A DNA stretch of 64,000 nt from Chamaecyparis obtusa. Lineage: Eukaryota; Streptophyta; Pinopsida; Cupressales; Cupressaceae. The stretch is taken from the NCBI GenBank assembly GCA_027943335.1, contig BSBK01006357.1, positions 453,001-517,000 of the forward strand, given 5' to 3'. Position 1 is the stretch's first letter. Every line of letters begins with the position of its first letter. Positions 11,665-24,276 of the stretch are shown here, piece after piece. The position numbers were made by a program, and so were the translations under genes. A model generated the notes under the pieces. The model was not told where the DNA came from and did no database searches. It saw only the letters and a program-made list of their open reading frames with translations.

Positions 11665-13626
11665 ATGGTGAGTGGAGGAGGAGAAGTGCAAGCAGCTAGA
11701 GGAATTTCAAACTCTTCATTAGGCGGGAAACCTGATGCTAGAGGATCTCAGGCGAATTCAGTGGTAGGCACCAAGATCTCCAAGGGAGGTGAGAAGGATG
11801 TGGAAGGCGACAAAGACCCAGATCGGAATCGGTCCCGATAAGGTGGGAAAAGGGGCTTTTTGAACCATGTTATGTGCGAGAAAGATGCCTCTGGAAATGC
11901 TTAGAGCTCTCCCGTGCCTGCGATTCAAAAAAAGGACAAAGATGAAGTAGTGGAGGGCTCCACAAAAGAGAATAAGGGGGAGAACTCTCTTCAGAGACCC
12001 CAGAACTGAAAAGAAGACTCAAATGCTAGAAAATTTGTCGGTAAGTCTTCTGCTGAAGTGATTGATGGTCAAACCTTCTTTGAAAATGCTACTAAAGCTA
12101 GTTGGACTTCTTTATTTGGTGTGAAACCTACTGGGAAATCCTCTTTCCCCCTAGTGGATAACACATTTGATCCTGAGAAGGGAGTATTCAACATTTCTCT
12201 TCTTGATTCTCTGGTTGATCATACAGTAGCATCTATGAAAAATACGCTTGTAGGAAAGTTCATGGGTCCAAGACCTAACATAGATGTAGTAAGGGTTTTT
12301 GTTGCAAGAAAATGGAAGCTCAAGGGTCAAGTCGACATAGCTGCCTTGCCTAAGGGTTTTTTCACTTTCAAGTTTTCTAGCTCTGAAGATCTTTTTGATT
12401 TTTTGTGCAGAGGTCCTTGGATGTTCGGTAAATCATCCTTGGCTCTTCAGAAATGGGGGGCTAAACTTGACCTAAATATGGATATGTTTGAAGCTGCCCC
12501 AGTGTGGGTTCAATTCCAAGGTCTTCCTTTGGAATATTGGCATGAAGATGTCTTCTCGGGACTAGCCAGTTCATTTGGGGAGCTTCTATCAATAGATCCA
12601 ATGACAGATGCAAAGACAAGACTAGTGTATGCTAGAGTCTATGTCAATATAAGTCAAAAGGTAGACCTCTCAGAAGTTATTACTATTAACTCCAAGCTAG
12701 GAACTCACATTCAAGTGGTGGAGTTTGAATCCCTTCCCTTTGCTTGCTTTACTTGTAAAAAATCTGGTCACTGGGCAAAACAATGTCCTTTAAAACCTAC
12801 TGTAAAACCCAAAAAGAGAGAACCAAGAGCTGAATGGAGAGAGAAAAATGGTCCTTCCTCTTCCATTCCAAATCCCCCTAAAGCATCAAATGAAGATAAT
12901 ATGCATGAAGCCCAGACTGCCAATCCAAGTATTCAGCCAGAGGGAGATAAGTGTCAGGTTACCAATAATGAACAACCTTGATCTCTGGAGCAGGAGAGTC
13001 CAAAGGTCATAGAACAAGAGGAAAAAGTGGAAAACATCTCCACTTCTGTTGCTTTCAGTTATCTAACTGGGAATAGGGAGAAGGATTCTCAGCCCCAAGC
13101 AGCCCCTCAGGAAGGAAGTATTGAATTAGAGCTTCAAGGCCCAACAATAGATGTGCTAAATGAGAAGGGCAACTTATCTGCTTCAACAAGGATAGGAGAT
13201 ATTGCTTTGAATATTTCAGATCTTTCCCCCCCTGTGATTGAATAGGTGATCTCCATGGCTAATGGAAATAGTAGCATTTGCTGGCCTGAAGTTAGTGAAG
13301 AGGACATTCGAAAAGTAACCTTTGATGAAATCTCTCCTATATCAGAATTGCAGGAGTCTCCATGGTCTAAGGTGACAAATAAAAAGAAAATCAATAATCT
13401 TTCCAAGAAGGGAGGACTAAATCCTAAAGCTCCCGAATTAGGGAAAAAGATAGACATAACTCCTTCAGGGGGAATCTAGACCAGAAGAAAGAAAGCAAAT
13501 GTTGGATCACCTCAGGGGGGTAGAGGTAGACATTCTTAGAAAGCTATGAGAGAGTCAGAAGCAAAATAGAGTATTGTGGATGGTAAACAATCTACTATCC
13601 CAGAGATGTGTTCCCCAACCCTCTAA
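11665..13626 (+). pseudogene. LINE ORF1 (DUF4283-like RNA-binding protein with CCHC zinc knuckle)
   Basis: One frame runs from ATG 11665 to TAA 13624 (about 653 codons), broken by several stops. The longest open part is 12058-12981. Residues such as FLCRGPWMFGKSSLALQKW and FEAAPVWVQFQGLPLEYW are typical of the DUF4283 domain of plant LINE ORF1 proteins. The zinc knuckle follows at about 12748-12795: CFTCKKSGHWAKQC, complete CX2CX4HX4C. The C-terminal third is polar and low complexity. Such proteins bind the LINE RNA in the ribonucleoprotein particle. Stops at the 5' end are TAA, TAG and TGA; the later ones are mostly TAG. The frame ends directly against ORF2, with no spacer and no frame change. 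Confidence 0.85.
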
Positions 13627-16600
13627 ATGAAGATCATGTCTTGGAATATTAGAGGTCTTAACAACCCTCATAAACAAGATGTCCTTAGAAATATTGTTAG
13701 AGATATAAAGCCTGATATCATGCTCATCTAGGAAACTAAAATGTCTAGAGAGAAAGTTGAAAAAATTGTTCCTTTTAAAAATGGTGGTAGTATTGGAAGT
13801 GACTCTGATGGAGCTTTTGGAGGAGTTGTTATCTTCTGGAACAACTCGATTGTTAATTGCACAAAAATCCATGTTGAGAAGAACATTATTCTTATCTATG
13901 TCAAACATTTGAAACTTGATTTCTCTTGGAATTTGATGAATATCTATGCTCCTAATACCAAGAGTGGCAGGTTCAGATTTTGGAAAAGATTAAAAGAAAT
14001 CGGAAACAAATTCCAGTCCCCTAGCTGGATGGTTATGGGAGACTTCAATACCCCCTTGCTGGCTGATGATAAAATGGGCGGAACCCTTTCTCAAGTTGAG
14101 AGTAGAATGGATCTCATGGAGTACATTAATGATCAATCTTTCATTGATATGGAGCTGGAAGGGATCTCCTACACTTGGTTGAATAGGAGAATTGGTGATG
14201 ACCTTATTTAGGTGAAACTTGACAGAACTCTTCTATCTCTTGATTGGCTCTCTAACTTTTCCTGCTCTTTATCTTCCTCTATTAGGATTGGATCTGATCA
14301 TTTCCTGATTATTTTCAATGCTAACATTTTAAATGGCAAGAAGAATATCCCGTTTCATTTTGAGAAGATGTGGCTAGCTCACCCTAATCTGAAGGACTAT
14401 ATATCTAAATGGTGGAACTATAATCAGGAAGGCAGTGCCATGTATAGAATAGCCAAAAAGTTGAATAATGTCAAGAGAAATATTAAAGTCTGGAACAAGG
14501 AAGTTTTTGGAGACATCTTCAAGGAAAAAAGTAATAAGCAGGAAGAGATCAAGGTTATTCAAGATACTATTCAAAAAGAGGGCTTCTTTGAGGAGCACAG
14601 AAGAACTGAGAATGCGCTGGTGGTAGAGTACCATAATATTATTTCTAAAGAGGAGTCTTTTTGGAGGTAAAGATCAAGAGTCATTTGGCTTAAAGATGGT
14701 GACAGAAATACCAGATTCTTCCACATGATAGCCATAAAACATAAAGCTATAAACAAAATTTCTTCCCTTATTGTGAATAATAAGACTCTGGTTAAGGAAG
14801 AAGATATAAGAAAGGAAATGGTCCAGGCCTTCTCTCTTCTCCTTTCCAAAGAAGATAACCTTGACCCTCAGAGCCAACATGATATCCTCTCTGCTATTCC
14901 CTCAATCATTGACAAAGATACCAATTCTAGACTCAAAGCTATTCCCAATGATAAGGAAATTAGAGATGCTATTTTCTCCTTTGAAGGGGATAAATCTGCG
15001 GGTCCTGATGGATTCCCTCTTTTCTTCTTTCAGCAGTTTTGGGAGATCACTGGTCAAGATGTTCTTCATGCTGTCAAAGAATTTTTTGGTACCAAAGCTC
15101 TTCTTAGAGAACTCAATGCCACTTTCTTGGTCCTTATCCCTAAAAAACATGGTGCCAACATGGTGGATTCTTTCAGACCCATTAGTCTCTGTAATGGGAT
15201 TTACAAGATCATAGCCAAAGTCATGACTTCTAGAATGCTTTCTTTGCTGCCCTCCATTATTTCTCCTTAGTAGAATGGATTTGTTCCAGGGGGACAAATC
15301 CTTGACTCTATCATGGTTGCTCATGAGAATATCCATTCCCTTGAAGCTGCCAAGAAACAATGCTTTCTTATGAAATTGGACTTATCTAAAGCTTATGACA
15401 GGGTTGACTGGCAATTTCTCCAAAAAAGTCTTAGGTTGTTTTGGCTTCGATGCGGGGGTCATTAAAATTGTTGATCAGTTGGTCTCAAGTGTCTCTTCCT
15501 CTATTATTGTGAATGGTGGCTCCTCCAATTTCTTCAAACCCTCAAGGGGTCTTAGGCAGGGGGATCCTATATCTCCCATCCTGTTTGCTATTTTGGCTGA
15601 AGGGCTGGGAAGATATATCTCTAAACTTGTCAATGATGGAACTATCTCTGGTCTCCAACCTTCATCGGTCAGAACTTTCTGCTCCCATGAACAATTTGTT
15701 GATGATACCCTCTTCATGGGTGAATCTACTGTTAAAGAAGCTAGAAATCTTAAAAAAGCCCTGTCAATTTATACCTCGGCTACGGGTCAACTTATTAATT
15801 GGAATAAGAGCTTCTTATATTTTATCAATACCCCCCTTGAGAGATAGGCTAAGATCTCCAAAATACTTGGTTGTAGCATTGGGGCCCTTCCCTAATCTTA
15901 TTTGGGTCTTCCCCTTTGCTCTAAACCCCCTGACAACTTTTGGAACCAAATTGTTGATAGATACAACAGGAAATTGGCTGGATGGAAAGGTGCCCTCCTC
16001 AGTAGCTCCGATAAGCTTCAGCTTTTGAAGTCAACTCTGCAAAATCTGCATGTGTATGCTCTGAGTCTCTTCAAGATTCCTCACAAGTTCACGATGGTGC
16101 TTGAAACTATCCAAAAAAGATTCTTATGGACTAGTGCTGAAGATAAAAAAAGACTTAGTCTGATAGCCTGGGAAAAGGTTTGTAAGCCCAAGAGTAAAGG
16201 GGGCTTGGGGCTAAGACCTATCAAGCTTTTCAATAAGGCCCTTTTGGCTAAGTAGGTTTGGAGAGTCTTTGGGGATACTAAGCAATGGAATGGCATAGTT
16301 AAAAGAAAATATCTTTTTAATTCCAACAGCTTGAAGGATCTTTTAAACAATGATGCTAGGATGAATGGCTCTTATATCTGGAATAGTCTTTGCTCCTCCA
16401 TTGATTTCTTGAGAGATGGGATAAGGTGGAAACTGGGTGAAGGGACCAACATTGACTTTTGGGATGATCCTTGGATCCATGATCGGCCCCTATCTGAAAG
16501 ACAAGAGTGGAAGGATATTATAATGCAAGCTAAAAATACTATTGGATGCAAAGTCTTTGATTATTGGAATAATAACTCTTGGAAGGATCTTTCTAGCCTT

Positions 16601-17836
16601 GATAGAAGCCTGTCTCCTCTCATGATTGAGCTGCAATCCTAGTTTAGAGAAGTTAATCATCCTGACAAAATTGTGTGGAACCCTTCTTCTAATGGTGAAT
16701 TCTCGGTGGCCTCTGCTTGTTCCTTTTTCTTCTCCAAGGAAGTTAGGCCTCAGTGTGCTGCTATCTGGTATAAATTTCTTACTCCTAAGATTAACTTCTA
16801 TTGGATCCTTATCCAAAATAAGCCCCTTACAATTGATAATCTAGTTAAAAGAGGTTTCTGTCATGTTAATAGATGCTTTCTTTGTAAGGATCAAGCTGAA
16901 TCTTGTGACCACCTTATGCTTCATTGTACTTTTACTCGGAGAGTTTGGTCCATGGTTTTTCAAAATTGGAACTTGTGTTGGCTCTCTCCTAACTCTTGGC
17001 AAGACTTCATCACCCAGTGGAGATGCCCTTTTGACAATGATCTTGCAAGAAGTTTCTGGAATCTCATCCCGCCTCATCTTTGCTGGTGTATATGGAAGGA
17101 AAGAAATAATAGAATTTTCAGAGACAAACAAGCCAATCCTAAAATTATCTACAACATCTTCTCTAGAGCTATTAAGGAAAATTTCAGCAATGCTATCATC
17201 AACAGCAAGAGCAAGCTCAGGAATTTCCTCCTAGATGTGGACTAGTCTACTTGGAATTTTTCTCACCTCAATCCTAACACTAGCTCTCCTAGAGATTCCT
17301 CTATTTGGATTGCTCCTCCTATAGGCTGGGTTAAAGCTAATTTTGATGGGGCATCCAAAGGAAACCTGGGTGTCTCTGGGGGTAGTGGAATTATTAGAGA
17401 TAGTAATGGTAACTGTTTAGGCACCATTTCTATTCCTTTGGGAATTCAGATTAATCATAGGGCTAAGGCCCTGGCTGCTCTCAATATTATACTGTTGGTG
17501 GAAGAATTGGGGTTCAAAAGAGTCTAGCTTGAAGGTGATTCTTTAAATATTATAAATAATATTAAAGATATCAATACCCCCTCTTGGACTATTGATCACA
17601 TTATTACTAAAATCAAAACCATAGCCCATTCCTTTGAGGGGTTCCATATATCTCACAATTACTGGGAGACCAATCAGGTTGCTGATTGCCTTGCCAATAT
17701 AGGAGCCAAAAGTGAGGAGATTCAAAAATGGATTGGAAATACAATTTGTAATGATGTTGTTACCTCATCTATTAATTATGATAAAATCAGACACAAGGAA
17801 GGAGTCATTAATAGGAGTATTAATGATATTATTTAA
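13627..17836 (+). pseudogene. LINE ORF2: endonuclease, reverse transcriptase, RNase H
   Basis: Starts ATG AAG ATC ATG with SWNIRGL, the N-terminal motif of the APE-type endonuclease (13627 to about 14330; MGDFNT and GSDH also kept). RT spans about 14980-15850: KSAGPDG, RPISLCN, LDLSKAYDRVDW, RQGDPISP and the catalytic FVDDT near 15698. A zinc-binding zf-RVT segment follows (about 16680-16960, CFLCKDQAESCDHLMLHC), then RNase H (17320-17710). Nine in-frame TAG and two TAA stops break it. A single-base frameshift lies in the A-run near 15421-15426. The RNase H position usually occupied by catalytic Glu (A-E-A-L) reads AKAL. The ORF ends at TAA 17834-17836; it could extend to about 17878 if that stop is itself a mutation. 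Confidence 0.92.
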
Positions 17837-17897
17837 TTCCTTTCAGATTGGGGTGATATTGAACATCACTCAAAATAAAACTAAGTACATCTCTAAG

Positions 17898-20828
17898 ATG
17901 CGAAATTATCCTCCCATTATGAAAGATCAAAATTTTATGTGTGTTGCCATCATTACTAGTAATTGCTGCCAGTCTGCACATGTGAATAGGACAGTGAACC
18001 AATCTAACAGATTTATTAAGCTAAAGAATTACCAAATTGAGAGCATTCCTCCGTCTAAGCATAAGAAGCATATGAAAAGAGAGCAGGGAGAGTTTTTGGC
18101 TATGGGTGGTGATCTCGGGAGAGAAGAGCCAGTGGATTGCAAGTGGAACCAGGATAAGGAAGTCTAGGGCATTTTGAAAAAAGGCCATGTCCATCGGTTT
18201 CTCAAGAGATTCCATGGTTTCGACAATGATGTTACTAAAGCCTTTGCAAACAGTTGGGATAAGGGCACGGTGAATTTGGCTGGCAAATCTTTTAGCCTCA
18301 GCCTCGAGCTCCTCTCGAACATAACTAGTCTCCCTTTGGATGGTCTGAAGTATTCGAAAGAGATTAAGGTTGGAACTAGAGCTTACAAGAAGTTCCCTGA
18401 CACTGATGAGGAGAGGGCTCTTTTGGTGAAAGGTAAGAAAGATTACTTTGAAATGGATAATATTAATAGCATTTGGGGTTCTATTATCAAGGTCATTATG
18501 GAATATTTTACACTTGAGGGGAGATTTTCTAGAGTCTATAATTACCATTTTTCCCTAGTTAATCATTTCAGACATGACATTAGAATCTCTTTTCCCTACT
18601 TTCTTCTCTGTTTTCTCAATCAGACCATTACTAATTATAGAGTGAAGAATTTCCCCATCCTCCATGTTGGGCTCATCCTCCTTATTGCTGATTATGCGAG
18701 GGATCACATTCCTGAACCTATCCCTGCCCATGTCAAGAAAAGGAAGAAAATCGGCTCTTCGCCTAGGAAACAGAAACCTAAGAAAGTTCTCTCCCCCTCT
18801 GAGTCGGCCCCCTCGAAGTCTTCGGATGGTCTAAAGAATGTCAAGAACTTGAGTGATGGAAATGCCTCTATTTTTGACAAAACTAATTTTGAGCCCTCTG
18901 CTAGCCCTGTCCAGTTAGAGTCTGAAGGTGTTAAGTTGAATCCTCAGGATAATGTGACCAAGGTTGAGAAGAATACCCAGATGGGTCAAAATGTCGAGCT
19001 TAATCCCACTACCTAGACCCTTAAGGAGAAGGAATTGGAGGATCCTAATATTTCTAATGCCATGGGTAGCCCCAAGGATGGCCAGGATAACCATAATAGA
19101 GGGGACAAGCCTAACTTAGCTCTAGAGATTGATAATACTGATGACAAAGACACTTCTGAGACTGAGGTTGAGGCTGATGATAATGATGGCAAAGAGGATG
19201 ATACAAACTTAATTGATAGAAATGCTGAGGACTCAAGGAAAAACAACTTTAGGGTTATGGAAGAGGATAATCTGAACTCCCATGACTCCCCCAGTGCCCG
19301 GAAGGAAAATAAGAAGGATGACAGTGAGAGAACCCTTGATTATAATAGGTCCCATTCTCTTCAGGATGATATCAGAAAGATGGATTTGCAGGTAAAAAGA
19401 ATAGTCATTATGACCCCCCTAGAAATTGCTAAGAACAAATCCATCTATTGTTATAATATGGACAAGTGGGTGCAGAATGACTTGGTTGAACTGAAGAAAA
19501 GATGTATCAAACTGGAAAATAAGAATCCTATTATTGAGGAAACTATTGATAAAATTAGGAAGGAGATTTCTCTCAAAGTGAATGTCAGTGTTTTTGATTA
19601 CGGTTCTAATTTGGATGATATAATTAAAAAAGAAGTTGAGACTGCCATGATACCTATCCATGAGAAGACAACCAGGAATGAGGAGATGCTGAAATATTTG
19701 CTTGGCCTAGCTAATACAAGAATGAAGTCTACTCTGGAGAATTTGAATACACTAAGAAAATTTTTGGAAGGAAACAAAGTGATGCAGGAGCATCCTGGGT
19801 GTAAGAGCAATCTTGCATCACCCAAAAATATTTCTATTTTTGTATTCAATAAGGGCTATCTTGTGTAGAGTTGCTATTTATGGAAACTTGCTATTTTTAG
19901 TAAGTTGGTCTTACGATCTCAGAACATCTAATTTTTACATATGGAGGTCATCTCAGTCATATCAGCCTGCCAGCAAAGTTTCATGGCTAGATCAGGTGTA
20001 GTTTTGAAGATATTGAAGATTTTCAGTATTGGCAGTAGGGTATAGAAACTTCGAACTCAGTTTTGAAGGCTTTAGAGGCTTCGAATGAGGTTGAAAATTT
20101 GGGTGATGGGTACTTTATTCGGGTCAAGCCTGTAGAGCGCTTCGTGGAATTTCCAGAATGGGGTTATAATAGCCAATCGGGTCAACGAGCGATGACTTAT
20201 GGTCTTCGGAAGTTGGGTCACCTGAAATTGCAAAAAATAATTGTTCTTCAAAATTTCTGTTTGGGTTTCAAAACTCATTTTGAGCCGACTTTGATGTAAT
20301 AAATTGTAAAATAAAATAATTCTAAGTTTGGTCGGCCCTAAGGGCTAAATTTCTAGAACCTTCTCGGGAGGTGGAAATTGCCTATATAAAGAAGGCCCGT
20401 AGTGTTGTCTAGGGTAGTTCTGGGTAGTAGATCTGGGTATTGATTCGAGGCTTTGTCCTACAGAATATTGTAAGGGAATGCCCATGTGGCTTTGCATATT
20501 GTAATTCTGAAAGTTTGTAATTCCACATTTGTGGAGATAATAAGAAGCCAATTTTCTGTTCTTGCATATTATTGTTGTTGTTTCTCTATTTCTGTTATGT
20601 GATTGTGGTATTAAGGGGAGCACCCTTCATCACAAAGACACCCCCTTGAGTGACAAAATTGACCTGATTGACCCTAGTCAGTAGATGGGACCTGGCACCA
20701 GGACTAGGTCTAATACTAAAAAGAAGCTCAAGATTGCGGATCAAGACATTCAGAGTTTGAAAGATAATGTTAAGATCATGCAGGCCTGGCTGGAGGAATC
20801 CGAGGGCTTCCTGAAGCCTATGGCTTGA
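17898..20828 (+). pseudogene. LINE ORF3: unknown protein with helical domain, basic patch and coiled coil (split by G)
   Basis: A third frame follows ORF2, broken by TAG stops at 18165, 19014 and 20682 and by insert G. The start is uncertain (ATG 17898, or later ones at 18072 and 18102). About residues 95-270 form a globular domain with FANSWDKGTVNLAGKSF, ITSLPLDGLKYSK, YFTLEGRFSRVYNYHFSL and ISFPYFLLCFLNQ. It resembles the loose 'putative plant transposon protein' type of domain. Next come a Lys/Arg-rich patch (KKRKKIGSSPRKQKPKK), a Ser/Asp/Glu/Asn-rich linker and a predicted coiled coil. The frame resumes at about 20649 and ends with MQAWLEESEGFLKPMA. Most plant LINEs have two ORFs. No function is known to me. 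Confidence 0.65.
19783..20648 (+). mobile_element. Element G: probable solo LTR inserted in LINE ORF3
   Basis: ORF3 coding sequence stops making sense after residues FLEGNK and resumes about 870 bp later in the frame ending MQAWLEESEGFLKPMA. The insert starts TGCAGGAGCATCC, much like element D's LTR start TGCAGGAGCACC. It has a TATA box (TATATAAA, 20383-20390) and an A/T-rich polyadenylation-like zone near 20530. AGTGA flanks it at 19778-19782 and 20649-20653. Against this, the right end is CTTG rather than CA, and the flanks imply a one-base indel in ORF3. An alternative reading places the ends at TGTAAGAG 19800 and ATCACA 20634, without a matching duplication. Boundaries are therefore uncertain; an LTR-like insert is likely. 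Confidence 0.45.
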
Positions 20829-21044
20829 TCTTTATGCTAGTGGTCTTCTCTTTTTTGTTTGCTGTCCAGCATTTTTTTCCTTTTTTTGTGTACAAGCTTA
20901 TTGAATATTTGGGTTTTGTCCCTTTGTAGTCTGTTCCCTTCTTTGGGATAGCTAGTTGTTCTTAGGGATCTCATGCTTATCTTTTGTCTCTATTGTTAAA
21001 GGGTTTCGGGGCCCCTTCAAAACCTATTTTTACCGTAATCAAAA
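20829..21044 (+). other. LINE 3' untranslated region and A-rich tail
   Basis: T-rich sequence after ORF3, ending TACCGTAATCAAAAAT right before the second copy of the target duplication. The tail is only about five A residues, short for a LINE but consistent with age. Confidence 0.6.
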
Positions 21045-21073
21045 ATATTTCAGTTAGAAGAAGTCGTAGACTT

Positions 21074-24000
21074 ATGGGTGCCTTTGATCCCGAGTCTTCT
21101 TCTCCTTTCCTAAGGGTTCCGGATGATAATTTGATTCTTCATGATTCTAATCCTATTATGGAGCAAAATAATTCTCACTCATCTCATGATGAGGATGATG
21201 CTTTAAGAGTTCCTCCTGAACATGTCCAAAAAATTTCAATTGAACTTGATAAAATGGGTAATTGGCTTATTCAAGAAAACCATAATCAAGATTCTATTCA
21301 AGCTATAGAGGCTCTTAAGAAAGTTCTTCATGATAGTGATCAAGGTGTTAATATTCTTCATGGTATTACTCACCTTGTGCATTCAAATGTTAAACCTTTG
21401 GCTCAAGAAGCTCAAGACGTAGGGTTGATTCCTCCTATCACTAGTGTAGAACCTTCTTCTAATCCTTTACCAAGTGTTCCTACCTATACTCCTTCTTTGG
21501 TGACTATGATGGTTCCCTCTGTTCCTATGAGTGTTCCTCATGTGTCCCTTCCTACATCACAACCTTCCTATCATATGTTCCTTTTACTTATTCCAATCCG
21601 CTTCCAACTGTAGTTCCAAGTGTTCCTCCAGTTGTGTCTTCCATTCTTGCAGCTTCTTACACTTTACCTAGTGTTTCTAATGTTGCTATTCCTCCTATTT
21701 CCTCTAATGATTTAACAATCATCAGTTTGGCTCAAACTATGTCATCCTTACAACAATAACTTGCTTCCTTAACTCAAAACAAGTTTAGTATTCCTACATG
21801 TGACATGGGAAGTCCTTTGTCTAGCGACATCATTCGTACTCCTATTCCTCAGCAAGTTGATATGCCTCATCTTGAAAATTACAACAGAAAAGGAGATCCT
21901 ATTCATCATGTTAAAACATTTCAAATCCTTTGTAGTGATTATGCTTATGACCATAGGATTTTAGCCAAACTATTTTCTAGAACTTTTCGTGACAAGGCCT
22001 TACAATGGTATTGTTCCTTGCCTCCTTATTCTATTGATTCATTTCCACAACTTTCTAATGCCTTTATTCAACAATTTCAAAACAACATTGGCCTGCAAGT
22101 GTCTTTGACTGATTTGATGCATTGTAAACAAAATGCTAAGGAAACATTGACTGAATTTATTGGTATATTTAAGCATTTGCATGCTCAGATTTCCTATCTT
22201 GTTCCTGATATTGATATTCAACGTATGTTTATTTCAAATTTGCAAAAGGATATTAGAGATAAGATTCTACTTACTGAATTTACCTCTTTTCAACAACTTT
22301 GTGCAATGCTTCATCATTATCAATTACAAGTGAGTCAATTTGAGAGCAACACTCCAATGGCTCATGTTCCAGTTGATAAAAGTGATGCTTCTCCTAATCC
22401 AAACAAATTTTAAAAATTCAACAACTATGTCAAGATAAACAAACAAGCAAATGCAGTTGCTGATCAAGTTGTTGTTGCATCTCACAATGCCACTTATGCA
22501 TCCACTTCTTTTCATTTGAATCGTACGTTTACTCCTCTCTCTAAATCTTTACATTCTATTATGAATAGGTTGTTAAGTACTAATATGATTACTTTACCTC
22601 CTATTCGACCTCTTTTACCTTCTACGATTGCATCTAAATCCTTTGATCCTAAAGCTTTTTGTCAATATCATCGTCAGGATGGTCATGATACTGAGAAGTG
22701 TTATTCTTTAAAACATAAGGTTCAAGACTTAATTGATTCTAATGCTTTATCTGTTGATAATCTTGATGGTAGTGGGAATAAATCTGTTTCTCCTCCTAAT
22801 CAAAACCTTCAAATCTATACGAATCCTTTACCTACGCATGATACTAATACCATTGCTCAGCCATCTTCTATGGAAATTGTGTATGATTCAAAGATGGATG
22901 ATCTCAATCATGTTGTTAATCAAGTGGAGCATGTTGGTCAAAATGTATCTCCACCTCAACCTCAACATCAACTTCAACCTCAAGTTCAATCTCAACTTCA
23001 ACCAAAACCTAAGCCTAAATTGAAAACTCAACCTAAACCTCAACAACAACCTAAGAATAAAAGACCTTAGGAACTTTTGATTACCTTTACTGATTCTGAG
23101 ACTATTAAAGCCTATGATGGTCCTCTTTACATTTATGCTAGGATTTCTCAGAAACCTACTTGTGGTTGTCTTGTTGATCCTACATCCTTAGTCAATGTTA
23201 TTACTGAAGAAAATATTTTTATGAAAAGCTTGCAACGCGATTCTTATGATACATCGGATCTGTGGATTTAGAATTGTAATGGTTTTCTTTATCCATCATT
23301 TGGTTCTATTAATTTTCTAGTTGAGCTTTGTGGAAAAATTGTGAACACTACCTTTTTTCTTGTTCCTACTTCTGAGCAATTTCAAGTTAATCTTGGTTTT
23401 CCATGGTTAAATTCCATGCATGTTGTTGCTTCACCTATCCATAAATGTCTTAAATTTGTTCATGATGAAGAAGTGAAGATGGTTAATCATAGTTTATATC
23501 AACCTTCTAGGCCCAAAGATTGTGCTATTCTTGATTTCTTTTGGCCTTCATTACCTAATGCATGTCCTCCTTGACCTAATAATATTTTCCATTCATATCA
23601 AGCCTATAAGCATCATAAGATTCTTGAACTAAGTGTACCTCCTATGGATCTTAGTTGTGGTATTTTGCCTACACCTTCCATACCTCCTTTATCTATAGCT
23701 TCTAGTTCGGTTAATCAAGCTCCTAGTGTTGCTTGTCAATCTGCTGAGAATCCTATTAATCCTCCTATAGAACTTGTGAAGGATCCTTCGATTGTTCCTC
23801 CTAGTTCTCAACCTATTTCAAGTAAAGAAAAGCGTAATTGATCCGCTAATGAATGTCATAAAAAGTGTCATGCTCAAGCTAAAGTTTTTAATTCTGCTCT
23901 TCAAAGATCTCTACCCTCTTCGGATAAACCTATGCATGATGTATTAGAAGAAGTTGTTACTAATAATGATGTTAAGATGCATGATTATGATGATTCTATT

Positions 24001-24276
24001 CATATCTTAGATCCTATTTTGATTAATCTAGATGAAGAAGATACTCTTGATGATGTTAATGATGAATATGAGACTATTGACATTGACATTGATTTACCTA
24101 ATATGCTTTCATCACAATTGACTATTACATCTAGTGTCAAACATGATGATTCTCAAGAGGATCCTTGTTTGGAACTGGCTATCATTCCTACTATGTTGGA
24201 TATAGTCCCTCTTGTGAGTTACCCACCTTCCCTAAATGATATACAACGAGATGGGGAGAGTAGGCAGCATGCTTGA
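21074..24276 (+). pseudogene. Element C gag-protease polyprotein (Ty3-like), no pol
   Basis: Begins at ATG 21074 (MGAFDPESSSP), just after the LINE target site, and ends at TGA 24274-24276. A frameshift lies near 21571-21577; the rest keeps one frame to the end. A Pro/Ser/Val-rich spacer is followed by the gag core (about 21860-22310: PIHHVKTF, FRDKALQWY, LTEFIGIFKHLHAQI). Next is the Ty3-type finger CQYHRQDGHDTEKCYSLK (near 22660), a Pro/Gln/Lys-rich linker, and an aspartic-protease-like segment (GCLVDPTSLVNVI near 23170) where the usual D-x-G-S reads D-P-T-S. After an acidic tail there is no RT, RNase H or integrase. In-frame stops are TAG, TAA and TGA, about seven in all. Confidence 0.8.

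Larger units (their letters stand above)
11657..21044 (+). mobile_element. Element F: L1-like plant LINE with ORF1, ORF2 and ORF3, inserted in C's leader
   Basis: The target duplication is AACATTTCGGTTAGAAG (ending 11656) and AATATTTCAGTTAGAAG (ending 21060), 17 bp with two transitions. The 3' end is a short A-rich tail (TCAAAAAT). It contains ORF1 (DUF4283-type domain and zinc knuckle), ORF2 (endonuclease, RT, RNase H) and a third ORF. Length is about 9.4 kb including the inserted element G. That is longer than typical plant L1 elements, mostly because of ORF3 and G. Inactive: many stops. Confidence 0.85.

Noticed and set aside
14902..15360. 152-aa minus-strand ORF (and neighbours)
   Set aside because: Antisense of LINE RT, whose sense frame has the conserved motifs.
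17712..17897. Upstream extension of LINE ORF3
   Set aside because: This part overlaps the end of ORF2 in another phase; ORF2's frame is the protein-like one here.
20383..20390. TATA box as promoter of a host gene
   Set aside because: It lies within the LTR-like insert G and is better explained as that LTR's promoter; no host gene follows.
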